Origin: Intrasporangium calvum
Lineage (GTDB): Bacteria > Actinomycetota > Actinomycetes > Actinomycetales > Dermatophilaceae
DNA length: 64,000 nucleotides
Direction: 5' to 3'
Assembly: GCF_028446585.1 (NCBI RefSeq)
Contig: NZ_JAPFQL010000011.1
Span: forward strand, 62,001-126,000
A program made the translations under genes and the position numbers. This document shows, piece after piece, positions 15,985 through 23,769 of this stretch; the first letter of the stretch is position 1, and every line of letters begins with the position of its first letter. The notes under the pieces are model-generated. The model had not been told where the DNA came from and ran no database searches. It saw only the letters and a list, made by a program, of their open reading frames with translations.

Positions 15985-16533
15985 TCATACGCCGGGTGCT
16001 CGATGCTCTGGGGCCGCGCCCTCGATCGGCTTGAACCGACGGTCGACGCGCACGACCGCCACGAGCTTCTCTATAGCGGCATCCAGATCCGCCAACGCCT
16101 CGTTGACTCGTCGGCCGCGTTCGCGCCGCGAGGATGCGTGGAAGACTTCGCTGGCTCGGTCCAGTGAGACAAGCACCGAGTCCGCTTCCGCCAGCACGGA
16201 CGCCGAACCGACGGTGTAGAAGGCCGCGTACGCATCCGTGACCTCCGTGGTCAGGTGCGGGATCCGATTGATCTGACGCACGAGCAGCGGGACCGTGATG
16301 AACACGCCGCTGAGGGTGGCGCGGACGCCGGCCAGGACAGTCAGCGTCGTCCTGTAGTCGATGACGGCATGCAGGAACCTGGCCGCGGCCTGGGCCCTCT
16401 CGGCGTCCGTGCCCCCATCCGACGGCTTCCGTCGGCGCCCGAGCAAGTGGACCAAGCCGCCGAACCCCGCGCCAACGGATCGCTGGGCCACCGTGGTCAC
16501 GACGACGTCCACGACGCTGGTCACGTCCGCCAT
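15985..16533 (-). CDS. Unknown helical protein (182 aa)
   Basis: The ATG at 16533 gives 182 residues. A moderately hydrophobic N-terminal region (V-V-D-V-V-V-T-T-V) is followed by a charged segment (L-L-G-R-R-R-K-P-S-D) and then predicted helices, including A-S-E-V-F-H-A-S-S-R-R-E-R-G-R-R-V and L-D-A-A-I-E-K-L-V-A-V-V. No catalytic motif or family is recognised. It runs convergently toward the 89-residue gene and in the same direction as the XRE regulator. Confidence 0.6.
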   Translation of the reverse strand: MADVTSVVDVVVTTVAQRSVGAGFGGLVHLLGRRRKPSDGGTDAERAQAAARFLHAVIDYRTTLTVLAGVRATLSGVFITVPLLVRQINRIPHLTTEVTDAYAAFYTVGSASVLAEADSVLVSLDRASEVFHASSRRERGRRVNEALADLDAAIEKLVAVVRVDRRFKPIEGAAPEHRAPGV

Positions 16534-16621
16534 CTCATCCCCTGTCGACTCTGCCTGACATCGAGACTACGGCCAGCGCCGGACAACGGCCGTCTGGATC
16601 CAGCTCATGACGCCCGTCCGC

Positions 16622-16840
16622 CTACCGGTCAATCAGGAACAGGCCCAAGGGATCCACGCCGAGTCGGTCAGCGATCCGCTCGACACTGCGCAGGGTCAGG
16701 TTCCGCTCACCCCGCTCCAGATCACCCATGTACGTGCGGTGTACCCCGACGAACTCGGCGAAGGCCTCCTGTGACAGGCCTCTCTCCAGCCGGTAGCGCC
16801 GCAGGTTCACACCCACAGCCCGCTGAAGATCGCCTTCCAC
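16622..16840 (-). CDS. XRE-family HTH transcriptional regulator (72 aa)
   Basis: The protein is little more than one Cro/CI-type helix-turn-helix (about 9-65): N-L-R-R-Y-R-L-E-R-G-L-S-Q-E-A-F-A-E-F, V-H-R-T-Y-M-G-D-L-E-R-G and L-T-L-R-S-V-E-R-I-A-D. Such small proteins act as dimeric repressors. It is divergent from the zinc-ribbon gene, and the space between carries a symmetrical 30-bp dyad (16863-16892) that is a good candidate for its operator. Autorepression and control of the divergent gene are inferred. Confidence 0.85.
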   Translation of the reverse strand: MEGDLQRAVGVNLRRYRLERGLSQEAFAEFVGVHRTYMGDLERGERNLTLRSVERIADRLGVDPLGLFLIDR

Positions 16841-16862
16841 GAACAGGAAGGCTTCCCGCCCG

Positions 16863-16892
16863 CTACTTTTCGGTCTACAGACCTATGAGTAG
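16863..16892. promoter_or_regulatory. Compound dyad operator between the XRE and zinc-ribbon genes
   Basis: The pattern CTACT-N4-GGTCT-AC-AGACC-N4-AGTAG is symmetrical over 30 bp: two nested 5-bp inverted repeats share one centre. It lies 22 bp before the XRE start and 51 bp before the divergent gene, which is the usual place for a small repressor's operator. Confidence 0.7.
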
Positions 16893-16943
16893 CAGCCGCG
16901 CCACTCCCACTCGCCCACCCAACGACCTTGAAGGGAAACCCCA

Positions 16944-17492
16944 ATGACCTGCCAACTCTGCGGCGCGGCCAACGAACCGTCGTCCAAGTTTTGCTCAAAT
17001 TGCGGCCGGCACCTGCCACAGGCAGCGGCAGCACCTGAGGCGCCGTGGGTCCACCCCCCGACCCATCCCGGACCGAAACCTCGGCGGTCGCCGCGGATCC
17101 TTCTCGGCGTTGTCCTGATCGCCATCCTGGCCGCTGCCTACGCGATCTACCAAGGCACCCGCCCGGATACCCATGCCCTCATGGTGGCCATCAGCGATCT
17201 GCCCTCCGGAGACTCGGACTGCACCAGCACCAGCTACTCGGCGAAGTACATCGTCGGCACGAACGTCACCCTGCGCCTGGCCAACGGTGAAATCGCAGGA
17301 ACAGGAACAATGGCAGGCGACGGGACGGGAGGCGCCAACTCCTGCACGTGGATCGTCTTCCTTTCCGAGGTCGTCGACTCAGCGGCATACACCCTGGAGA
17401 TCAACGGCCCTGCTGGCAACGAGACCCTCAACTACAGCAAGAGCGAGATGGAGTCTCAGAGCTGGAACATAGCTCTCTCGAAGAACTTCTAG
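16944..17492 (+). CDS. Zinc-ribbon single-pass membrane protein (182 aa)
   Basis: The N-terminus holds a zinc ribbon with Cys at 3, 6, 17 and 20 (C-x2-C and C-S-N-C). A Pro-rich linker and a basic patch (K-P-R-R-S-P-R) lead to one transmembrane helix at about 52-70. The outer domain (about 72-182) is Ser/Thr/Gly-rich with two Cys (D-C-T-S-T-S and S-C-T-W-I-V) that could form a disulfide. Topology is cytoplasmic zinc ribbon, external beta-rich domain. Function is unknown. GAAGGGAAA precedes the start, and it is divergent from the XRE regulator. Confidence 0.7.
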   Translation: MTCQLCGAANEPSSKFCSNCGRHLPQAAAAPEAPWVHPPTHPGPKPRRSPRILLGVVLIAILAAAYAIYQGTRPDTHALMVAISDLPSGDSDCTSTSYSAKYIVGTNVTLRLANGEIAGTGTMAGDGTGGANSCTWIVFLSEVVDSAAYTLEINGPAGNETLNYSKSEMESQSWNIALSKNF

Positions 17493-17808
17493 GAGCTGGA
17501 GACTTCCGGCAGGACCAACTTCCATGTCCCCGGAATGGGCCCCGCAGACCCGCCTGCCAAGACATGGTGCCGGAAGGGGGACACGAGATCGGCGTGGGCC
17601 TCCTGCCGGGCGGCGTCACACCCGACGCTGCCCCGCGACAGCGTGATGCGCGCAAATGGGCAATATCGCGCCGGCAATGCGTTCCTGAGTGCTCGCGTCC
17701 CATGCCCAACCAAGTACACCTCAGCCGGACACCACATCAGCGCGCCCCAGTCTGTCCGGTTGGGGTCTGTTCCGATGACGATCGACACATCCGAAGGGAG
17801 GTCAAGAC
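17493..17808. other. Gene-free gap with candidate resolution site
   Basis: No gene is seen. A perfect 7-bp inverted repeat, CCGGACA (17725-17731) and TGTCCGG (17753-17759), spans 35 bp about 50 bp before the resolvase gene. GTCTGTTCCG (17765-17774) partly repeats the right arm region. This spacing is close to that of a resolvase dimer site, so it may be a res subsite. GAAGGGAGG before 17809 is the resolvase ribosome-binding site. Confidence 0.45.
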
Positions 17809-18411
17809 ATGCCCGGACAGGTTCTCGCTTACGTGCGAGTCTCCACCAACGACCAGAGCCCCGACCGGCAGTTCACGGCCATCCGCGATGCTCTGCCCGG
17901 CGAGCCCGACCGATGGTTCACCGATCGCGCCTCCGGCGCCAGCACAGACCGCCCGGCCCTGAGGTCCATGCTCGGTCACGCCAGAGACGAGGACACGATC
18001 ATCGTCGCGTCCATGGACCGACTTGCCCGCAGCGTCATCGATCTCGACCAGCTCGTCACCAACCTCACGCGCGACGGTGTCGCGGTCTGCTTCCTAAAGG
18101 AAGGACTCACCTTCCAGCCGGCAGTCCGGGCGGACCCACTAGCCATCTTCCAACTCCAGGTCATGGCAGCCTTCGCCCAGCTCGAACGAGCACTCATCAA
18201 AGATCGACAGCGCGAGGGGATCGAAGCTGCCAAGGCCCGAGGGGTCTACCGAGGCCGGGCCCGCCGACTCAGCCCCGAACAGGTGGAGGCCGCCCGAGCG
18301 AAGGTGGAGGCCGGGGTTCCTAAGGCTCGGATCGCGCGTGACCTCGGCGTCGCCCGTCAAACTCTTTACGACGCCCTGAGGCCTTGCTCGCAGCCCTCCC
18401 GGCTGCCGTAA
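17809..18411 (+). CDS. Serine recombinase, resolvase family (200 aa)
   Basis: The catalytic domain starts V-L-A-Y-V-R-V-S-T-N-D-Q, with the nucleophile at Ser12 and Arg10 beside it. It continues with D-R-A-S-G-A-S-T-D-R-P and the conserved A-S-M-D-R-L-A-R-S (about 67). The long E helix (about 100-135) and a C-terminal helix-turn-helix, A-R-I-A-R-D-L-G-V-A-R-Q-T-L-Y (about 172-186), complete a resolvase/invertase of normal length. Tn3-type transposase and terminal repeats are absent. It may resolve dimers of a replicating element or be left over from a lost transposon. Confidence 0.9.
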   Translation: MPGQVLAYVRVSTNDQSPDRQFTAIRDALPGEPDRWFTDRASGASTDRPALRSMLGHARDEDTIIVASMDRLARSVIDLDQLVTNLTRDGVAVCFLKEGLTFQPAVRADPLAIFQLQVMAAFAQLERALIKDRQREGIEAAKARGVYRGRARRLSPEQVEAARAKVEAGVPKARIARDLGVARQTLYDALRPCSQPSRLP

Positions 18412-18773
18412 GCACGCGCAACGGTGGCCACGATCTCAGGTGGGGCCATCCGGTGACCTGGGACGCGGCGATGCAGCACGACTAGCAGTTCTTCCGTTCC
18501 CTACCTGGCCCCTCTCATCAGTCGGCGGGAGGGGCCATGGCCGCCCTCTTCCGTTCTCGTGGCACGAACCTGACCCCTCCCCACGCCGGCACTTGAGCCC
18601 AGCCACGGCTGGAGCTCCCGCACGAAGCCGCACTATCCAGAGCAACTAGATACCTTTAGAGTCTTGTGTATACCTGTTGTCGTCTATAGAGTTCTGTTGT
18701 CAGAGAAAACCAGTCCCGGGACGTCTCCTGCACAGAGAATCACCGCCCCGGGGCCAGCACTCAGGAGGATCCC
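18412..18773. other. Gene-free region with AT-rich promoter and direct repeats
   Basis: No gene is supported. The last 130 bases switch to AT-rich sequence. CTGTTGTC occurs at 18674-18681 and 18694-18701, 20 bp apart (two helical turns), and TAGAG at 18657 and 18687. The same CTGTTGTC lies in the promoter region at 23713. This looks like an operator/promoter for the 172-residue gene. Confidence 0.45.
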
Positions 18774-19292
18774 ATGAACGGGGTCAACATCACCATCGAC
18801 GTGTCGAGCTGGCCTACGCCGGTGCGGATCGAGTTGCTCCAGGTCATCGACCAGCTCGAGGCTCGTGTGACCGGCCAGTCGTCCATCGTGACGAACGGTA
18901 ACGTGTCGACTTCGACAGAGGCGATCGAGCCGTCGGGATGGACCCAGGAGGCGTACCTGGATGTGATCGGGAAGCTGCTCAGCCGGCACTTCGTCCAGGT
19001 AGCCGTCATCTTCGACGCGATCAAGAACGGCACTGGATACGTCTCGCGGGAGCGCGTATACGAGCTGGGAAACTACCCGGCGAACCGCTCGCTCAAGGGC
19101 TTCACCCGCCCGGTCAACCGACTGACTGCCGAAGCGGTGGAGGCCGGGCTGCTTCCCGAGGACGCCGATGACCTTCTCGCCCCCGACTACGATCCGAACG
19201 TGTCGGGGTTCCAGCGCGCGAAGGGGTTCGTCGTGCCGGCTGAGGTCGTCAAGATGGCGCTGGAGTGGCGCGACGAAACGGCAAAGGCCTGA
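18774..19292 (+). CDS. Unknown protein (172 aa)
   Basis: AGGAGG lies 6 nt before the ATG. The protein begins with a possible beta strand (V-N-I-T-I-D-V-S-S-W) and a helix (R-I-E-L-L-Q-V-I-D-Q-L-E). The second half, from about residue 60, has W-T-Q-E-A-Y-L-D-V-I-G-K-L-L and S-R-E-R-V-Y-E-L-G-N-Y-P-A-N-R-S-L-K-G-F, which could form a winged-helix-like DNA-binding domain. No membrane segment or catalytic motif is visible, and no family is recognised. It has its own repeat-containing promoter region. Confidence 0.65.
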   Translation: MNGVNITIDVSSWPTPVRIELLQVIDQLEARVTGQSSIVTNGNVSTSTEAIEPSGWTQEAYLDVIGKLLSRHFVQVAVIFDAIKNGTGYVSRERVYELGNYPANRSLKGFTRPVNRLTAEAVEAGLLPEDADDLLAPDYDPNVSGFQRAKGFVVPAEVVKMALEWRDETAKA

Positions 19293-19595
19293 TAGCAGTC
19301 GCGGGGCCGGTCAGGACTTCTGGTCGGCCTCTCGCATGTTCGAACCTGTGTGGCGGATCGACCCTGGTCAACTGGCTTCCCTTGGTGTCGCCTGGTGGCA
19401 TGTCGTCAACACGCCACCGGCGGCGACCAACGCAACGAGTGCGTTCGCCTGACCTCCATCGTGCAGCGGGGGCGGCCGCCTCAGTACGCCGGCAGTCACG
19501 GTTTGGTCTCAACCGAAGCCTCGGCGAGCGGGTCGGAGACAGTTCGGGCAAACTCCGTTGAACTGGTGCAAAGATCAATCCGGGGGGAGCGGATC
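19293..19595. other. Gene-free gap before the nucleotidyltransferase-like gene
   Basis: I see no credible gene. A short inverted repeat, GGTGGC and GCCACC, lies around 19395-19420 but lacks a T-run. GGGGGGAG before 19596 is the ribosome-binding site of the next gene. Confidence 0.4.
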
Positions 19596-20192
19596 ATGTC
19601 GTCATCGTGGGCGGGCTGGTTGGATGACGGCGCCCAGTTTCCGCCGCCCGGTCGGGTCCGCGTTTCGCTGGACGAGGCCAAGGCCGTGCTCGTGCACCAC
19701 CCCAAGTTCCAACGTTCTAGAACGCGGGCAAAGATCTGGGACGGCCTCGAACGGTACTGGGCGACCTTCCTGAGAGTCCAGGAGATGAACGCACCGGTGC
19801 TCGGCGACCGCGACATCGTCCAAGCGATGTGGCTAGGCGGAAGCTTCGTGAGCAGCAAACTGGACCCCAACAACCTCGACCTCTCAGTACTGCTCGATGG
19901 AGAGTCTCGGGACGCCATCAAGGGGAAGCCTGGCTCGGGGTGGATAACAGGGGCCTTCCAGCGGGAGTCCATCGGGCGCGAGTACCTGTTGAGTCCACTT
20001 GAGGTTCCATACAGACCTGTCGTGTCTCCGTTCAAGACTAACGAGCTCACGCCAACGGACTACCGCTACCTCAGCGCGCGTGGCGCTTGGGACGACTGGT
20101 GGCAAAGATGCCGCACTCCAGGAGTGACACCGGGTGGCCCTACCGTCGACACTGTAAAGACGGTCCGAGGCTACGTGGAGGTGACGTTGTGA
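19596..20192 (+). CDS. DUF6932-like nucleotidyltransferase-fold protein with altered active site
   Basis: The ATG at 19596 follows GGGGGGAGC. The 198 residues contain G-G-S-F at 81-84 and P-N-N-L-D-L-S-V-L-L-D at 91-101. This is the G-S-F...P-N-D-x-D pattern of the nucleotidyltransferase superfamily as found in DUF6932, recalled from memory. The first expected acidic residue is Asn93 here, while Asp95 remains, so metal binding may be weakened. The stop overlaps the next GTG (GTGA), so the pair is coupled. Such two-gene units often act in toxin-antitoxin or defence systems, but that is inference. Confidence 0.65.
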   Translation: MSSSWAGWLDDGAQFPPPGRVRVSLDEAKAVLVHHPKFQRSRTRAKIWDGLERYWATFLRVQEMNAPVLGDRDIVQAMWLGGSFVSSKLDPNNLDLSVLLDGESRDAIKGKPGSGWITGAFQRESIGREYLLSPLEVPYRPVVSPFKTNELTPTDYRYLSARGAWDDWWQRCRTPGVTPGGPTVDTVKTVRGYVEVTL

Positions 20193-21082
20193 ACGAAGCC
20201 CAGCGTCGTCTCCTCGCGCGCCACCGAAGGGACGCGATGTCGGATCTGGAGCGGTTCCTTGTGGATCGACTTGTGGCCCCTGACGCCTTCGAGACGGAGA
20301 GCCGTAGGAACTACTTGGATGCCCTCCGGTCCTTCGACCCGGACGCGACGCTGACTGAAGAACTCACGCTGCGGCTGGTGGGACCTAGTGCCAGCGGGGG
20401 ACTGACCTTCGACATAGGCGACGCGCTTTTCCGTCCTCTTCAAGACACTGTGTCCGCAGCAGCCCACGACGAGGTGCCCCTGGAACTAACGGGCCTCTCC
20501 TCGGGCAGCACGGTGCTTCATGTACGGCCTCTGGTGACGCAGCGGGACCGCGTTGCAGACGTTCCCGTGGACTCCAGTGTGGCTGACGGCGCTGTGCGCA
20601 GGACCATGCAACTCTTTGCAGAGGTCGAGAACGAGGGTGACCTAGTGCCCTTCTCAGACGTCCTTACCTCGGCGAGCAAGTTCGTGGACGTCCTGCGTAA
20701 ACACGAGCTCGACCTGGACATGACGTGGGCTGCCTCAGGCGGGGAAGTGCGCGCGGTGAGTCTCACTAGTCGCGGTCGTGAGTACCTTGCTAGACAGAGC
20801 GAGGTCACAACGCGAACCGAGTACACGTTCGTCTCGGGGCGCATCACCGAGCTGCGCATGTCTGGCATGGCCAAGGTGAAGACGACCGTGGCGAAGAACT
20901 CCCCGGCGCATGAGGTCCATTTCGAGCCAGAACAACTTCTACTGAAGCATCTCTCCCTTGGGGATCAGGTCAACTTCCGCGTCGCACGGATTGTGGAAGT
21001 TGACAGGATCGGACGCGAGCTCTCAGAGCGGATCGAGTACGTGTCCGACGCCAGTGACTCTCGGCGCTTGTTCGAGGACTGA
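20189..21082 (+). CDS. Unknown protein coupled to the nucleotidyltransferase-like gene (297 aa)
   Basis: The GTG start overlaps the previous stop. The N-terminal half (about 1-150) contains D-L-E-R-F-L-V-D-R-L and P-L-E-L-T-G-L-S-S-G-S-T-V-L-H-V. The C-terminal half has alternating hydrophobic stretches typical of beta sheet (T-R-T-E-Y-T-F-V-S-G-R-I-T-E-L-R-M). A segment near 215-275 resembles small beta-barrel or Sm-like folds only loosely. No family, membrane segment or catalytic motif is recognised. Strict coupling suggests it works with, or neutralises, the upstream protein. Confidence 0.65.
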   Translation: MNEAQRRLLARHRRDAMSDLERFLVDRLVAPDAFETESRRNYLDALRSFDPDATLTEELTLRLVGPSASGGLTFDIGDALFRPLQDTVSAAAHDEVPLELTGLSSGSTVLHVRPLVTQRDRVADVPVDSSVADGAVRRTMQLFAEVENEGDLVPFSDVLTSASKFVDVLRKHELDLDMTWAASGGEVRAVSLTSRGREYLARQSEVTTRTEYTFVSGRITELRMSGMAKVKTTVAKNSPAHEVHFEPEQLLLKHLSLGDQVNFRVARIVEVDRIGRELSERIEYVSDASDSRRLFED

Positions 21083-21405
21083 TAGTTCCCGGAGTGCGAC
21101 GCAAGACGCCCTGGCCTCGCCTAGAGGGTGATGCAGCTCGGGCCGGTCTCAGTAGCCAAGCAGGCAGCCACTGCTGCACCACCATGACCTCGCCCACGAC
21201 GGTCCACACGACGTAGGCCCACCAGCCGTCGCCGCGCGGGCTGAGTCGCTCGAGCGAACGTGACAGGAAGCCCTGGGGACAACGATGGCGTCTAGCAAAA
21301 GACCGTGTCCCACCGTGTCCCCACCACGTCCCCGACACGGTGATCGAGTGTGTCCCCGTCCCGTTCTCTAGGACGGGGACACGGTCACAGTGCCTGGCGA
21401 TCCAC
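21083..21405. other. Gene-free region holding the putative replication origin
   Basis: No gene is seen between two converging genes. The interval 21302-21385 is filled with repeats described in the next entry; the first 200 bases show nothing distinctive. Confidence 0.5.
21302..21385. repeat. GTGTCC iteron and hairpin cluster, candidate replication origin
   Basis: ACCGTGTCC occurs in tandem at 21302 and 21312, with a third degenerate unit (ACCACGTCCCC) at 21323 and inverted copies GACACGGT at 21334-21341 and 21378-21385. A perfect 12-bp inverted repeat, GTGTCCCCGTCC (21350-21361) and GGACGGGGACAC (21371-21382), surrounds a 9-nt loop. The cluster lies just beyond the stop codon of the primase-helicase gene, the position expected for an initiator-bound origin. 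It might instead serve as a bidirectional terminator. Confidence 0.65.
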
Positions 21406-23376
21406 CTAGTGCGTCCCGGACTGGTACTGGTCTGATTTCTCGTCGTCACGTTGCCGATAGGCTCGGACCCGGTGGTGGATGTGGGCGCCCTTCGGCCCGT
21501 CTTCGACTCGGACGTAGCCTTCATCAATCAAGACCTTCAACGCCCTCCGCACGTGCTCAGCCTTCCCGCGGATACTCCTATTGACCGCGTTGAGTCCAAG
21601 TGGCTCATCCTCCAACACATCGCTGATGCGCTCCATGAGCGTGGTCGGGCGGAACTCGGTCGGATCGTCTCGGCGTTGCGGGGGCTCGACGGAGACGATC
21701 ACTGTCTCGCCGGTCGAGTCCACCACCACTCGGGCAGCCTCCTGAGTCCGATCAGCTCGCCAGGCACCCGAGTGCCCGCGAACATAGCCGGGCCGGTCCT
21801 TGGCGACTCGGAGGACGATCACTCCTCGCAGTCCGCGTCCAAGTGGCTTGTCGACCGCCACGGTGTAGGCCGCTCCGGTGAGACCGGCCATCTTGGTCTG
21901 GCCACCGATGGCGAAGCGGCCTCGCGTGCTTCCCTCTTTGGTGACGTGGTCGATCATGACCACAGCCGCCCCGGTCTCACGAGCCAACCGCGCCGGGTAG
22001 GTCCTGTTCCACGCGGCGATGTGGTCGTTGTTGATCGTCTCGTAGCCCAAGAGCACGAGGGCGTCAGTGACTCCGTCGAAGACCACCAGAGAGTAGGACT
22101 CCGTGAGCAGGGCCTCCCACTCCGCCCACTCACTGGCGTCAGTGTGCGGACTCACCTCGGGGTGAACGTAGCGGAACCCGGCGCCCATCTGCTCATCGGT
22201 GGCTCCGAGTAGCCTCAGGCGTTCCACTACCGATGCGGGGTCCGAGTCGAAGTCGAGCCACAAGACGAGCTCGCCAGCCTGTAGCAGCCGGACGGCCTCG
22301 CTCTGCATCACCATGGACTTGCCCGACTCGCTCTCGCCGTGGAGCGAGTGTGTCAGCCCGCGATACAGCAGGCTGACGCCGTCGCTACGTGCCAGCAGTG
22401 TTGGTTCATGCGCGCGGAAAGTGCCGTCGAGGTAGGCGCTCAAGTCCATCGGGGCCCAGGAAGGGCCACGATCGTCGGAGCTCGCATCCTCCATGGGGGC
22501 CGGCCCCATCTCATACGGCTCGAAGTCCTCGACCCCGCGCTCAGCAGCGACGTGGTCGGCGGCGTCCTTCCCAACTGCCGCCCGCACGAACGTCACCGAG
22601 GCACCCACCTCGCGCAGCTTCTTCCGGACCTGCAACGCCCAGCCGTCGCCGGCCCCATCGCGGTCCACGACCGCGACTACGCGCGCGCCGCTGAGCGGAG
22701 TCGCATCCACACGATGGAAGCTGCTGGCGCCCATCGGCGCTGTCGTGGCAGTGACGCCGAGCGCCTGGAGCGCGAAAACGTCCTTCTCACCTTCGACGAG
22801 ATAGACCACCTCGCCGGTGATCACGGCAGAAAGTACTTCCGGCAGCCGGAACAGTTCACTCGCATGGCTGCCGCCGGTCTGGCTGAACCGCTTGTCGGCC
22901 GAGCGGGTCACCGTGCGCGTCGGGCGACCGGCCCCGTCTACGTACTCATAGTGTGCGCCGGCGGGGTTGTCATACAGATCCGCCTTCGTGAGGTCCAGCG
23001 CCTCGAGGACGTCCTCGGTGTCGCAGCCGGCGTGACAGTACACCAGGACCGAGCCCTCGATCCCGGTGATGGAGAGTGACGGCTCGGAGTCCTCGTGTCC
23101 GGGGCAGAGGGCCCGAGCCTTGGTTGCGCTTCGGGTGATCGCAGATCCCTGTCGATCCTCCAGGGCCTCACAGAGCCGCTGGAAGGCCGCGAAGCGTGGC
23201 GCTGTGGAGCCCGCCTTCCGGAGCGGTCGTAGCGGGGTGGGCTCTCGACGGCGCCGTCGCGGCGAGGGACCGCTGTCATGGCCCCCTCCTTGACTGGCAT
23301 CGGGCTCAAGGCTCGCTGCCGAGTTGTTCAGCGCCGTGTCGGATCCGCCTCGGGCACGGCGCGTTCCATGGCTCAT
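21406..23376 (-). CDS. Primase-helicase replication protein (CHC2 zinc finger, TOPRIM, RepA-like ATPase)
   Basis: The 656-residue protein combines priming and helicase parts. A disordered basic N-terminus (1-60) leads to a zinc-binding module with Cys91, His94, Cys114 and Cys118. The TOPRIM domain has E195 (L-V-E-G-E-K-D) and D238-R-D240. A RecA-like ATPase has Walker A G-E-S-E-S-G-K-S at 347-354 and a likely Walker B (L-V-V-F-D-G near 425). The C-terminal part (about 590-645) looks winged-helix. It probably replicates the excised element, as primase-replicases do in satellites and integrative plasmids. Iterons lie directly downstream. Confidence 0.87.
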   Translation of the reverse strand: MSHGTRRARGGSDTALNNSAASLEPDASQGGGHDSGPSPRRRRREPTPLRPLRKAGSTAPRFAAFQRLCEALEDRQGSAITRSATKARALCPGHEDSEPSLSITGIEGSVLVYCHAGCDTEDVLEALDLTKADLYDNPAGAHYEYVDGAGRPTRTVTRSADKRFSQTGGSHASELFRLPEVLSAVITGEVVYLVEGEKDVFALQALGVTATTAPMGASSFHRVDATPLSGARVVAVVDRDGAGDGWALQVRKKLREVGASVTFVRAAVGKDAADHVAAERGVEDFEPYEMGPAPMEDASSDDRGPSWAPMDLSAYLDGTFRAHEPTLLARSDGVSLLYRGLTHSLHGESESGKSMVMQSEAVRLLQAGELVLWLDFDSDPASVVERLRLLGATDEQMGAGFRYVHPEVSPHTDASEWAEWEALLTESYSLVVFDGVTDALVLLGYETINNDHIAAWNRTYPARLARETGAAVVMIDHVTKEGSTRGRFAIGGQTKMAGLTGAAYTVAVDKPLGRGLRGVIVLRVAKDRPGYVRGHSGAWRADRTQEAARVVVDSTGETVIVSVEPPQRRDDPTEFRPTTLMERISDVLEDEPLGLNAVNRSIRGKAEHVRRALKVLIDEGYVRVEDGPKGAHIHHRVRAYRQRDDEKSDQYQSGTH

Positions 23377-23428
23377 CTGTCCAGACCTCCGTCCTGCTTT
23401 TCATGCGAGCCGCGGTTACCGCACCGCC

Positions 23429-23647
23429 TCACGTGGACCGGCGTCGGGGCGTTGATGATGCTTGGGCTGTGGGATCTCCGGCGGCCTGCTCCTGAAGCCA
23501 GCGCTCAACCGCCGCCTGTCGGTACATGACGCGGCGACCTAGCCGGAAGCTCGCCGGTCCCTGTCTGCAGTGGCGCCACCACCGCAAGGTGGCCTCGGGA
23601 ACCCTGAGCCAGTCCGCCACCTCTCTGAGTGTGAGCAGTTCATCCAT
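23429..23647 (-). CDS. AlpA/excisionase-type MerR-like HTH protein (72 aa)
   Basis: The single domain (about 3-55) reads L-L-T-L-R-E-V-A-D-W-L-R-V-P-E-A-T-L-R-W-W and then R-L-G-R-R-V-M-Y-R-Q-A-A-V-E-R-W-L, the winged-helix pattern of DNA-binding excisionases and AlpA-like regulators. It lies between the primase and integrase units, as expected for a recombination directionality factor. It is on the primase strand and 52 nt upstream of it, so the two are probably co-transcribed. It may also activate integrase expression. Confidence 0.87.
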   Translation of the reverse strand: MDELLTLREVADWLRVPEATLRWWRHCRQGPASFRLGRRVMYRQAAVERWLQEQAAGDPTAQASSTPRRRST

Positions 23648-23769
23648 GTCTCAACGCCTTTCGTCGTTGGTTCCGGTCGGAACCTCTTGACTCAGCGTGG
23701 TCAAGCATGTGACTGTTGTCGAGCATGTATTGGTTATTCAGCGGTTACGTCAATGGTTAGAGGTGGAAA
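23648..23769. promoter_or_regulatory. Divergent AT-rich control region between the xis-like and zinc-finger/integrase genes
   Basis: AGCATGT is repeated at 23704-23710 and 23722-23728 on either side of CTGTTGTC (23713-23720). The last motif is also duplicated in front of the gene at 18774. AGGTGGAAAG provides the ribosome-binding site of the gene at 23770. The repeats may be bound by an element regulator. Confidence 0.45.

Noticed and set aside
18440-18649. Short overlapping open frames on both strands after the resolvase
   Set aside because: No ribosome-binding site, no protein-like composition and mutual overlap; treated as non-coding.
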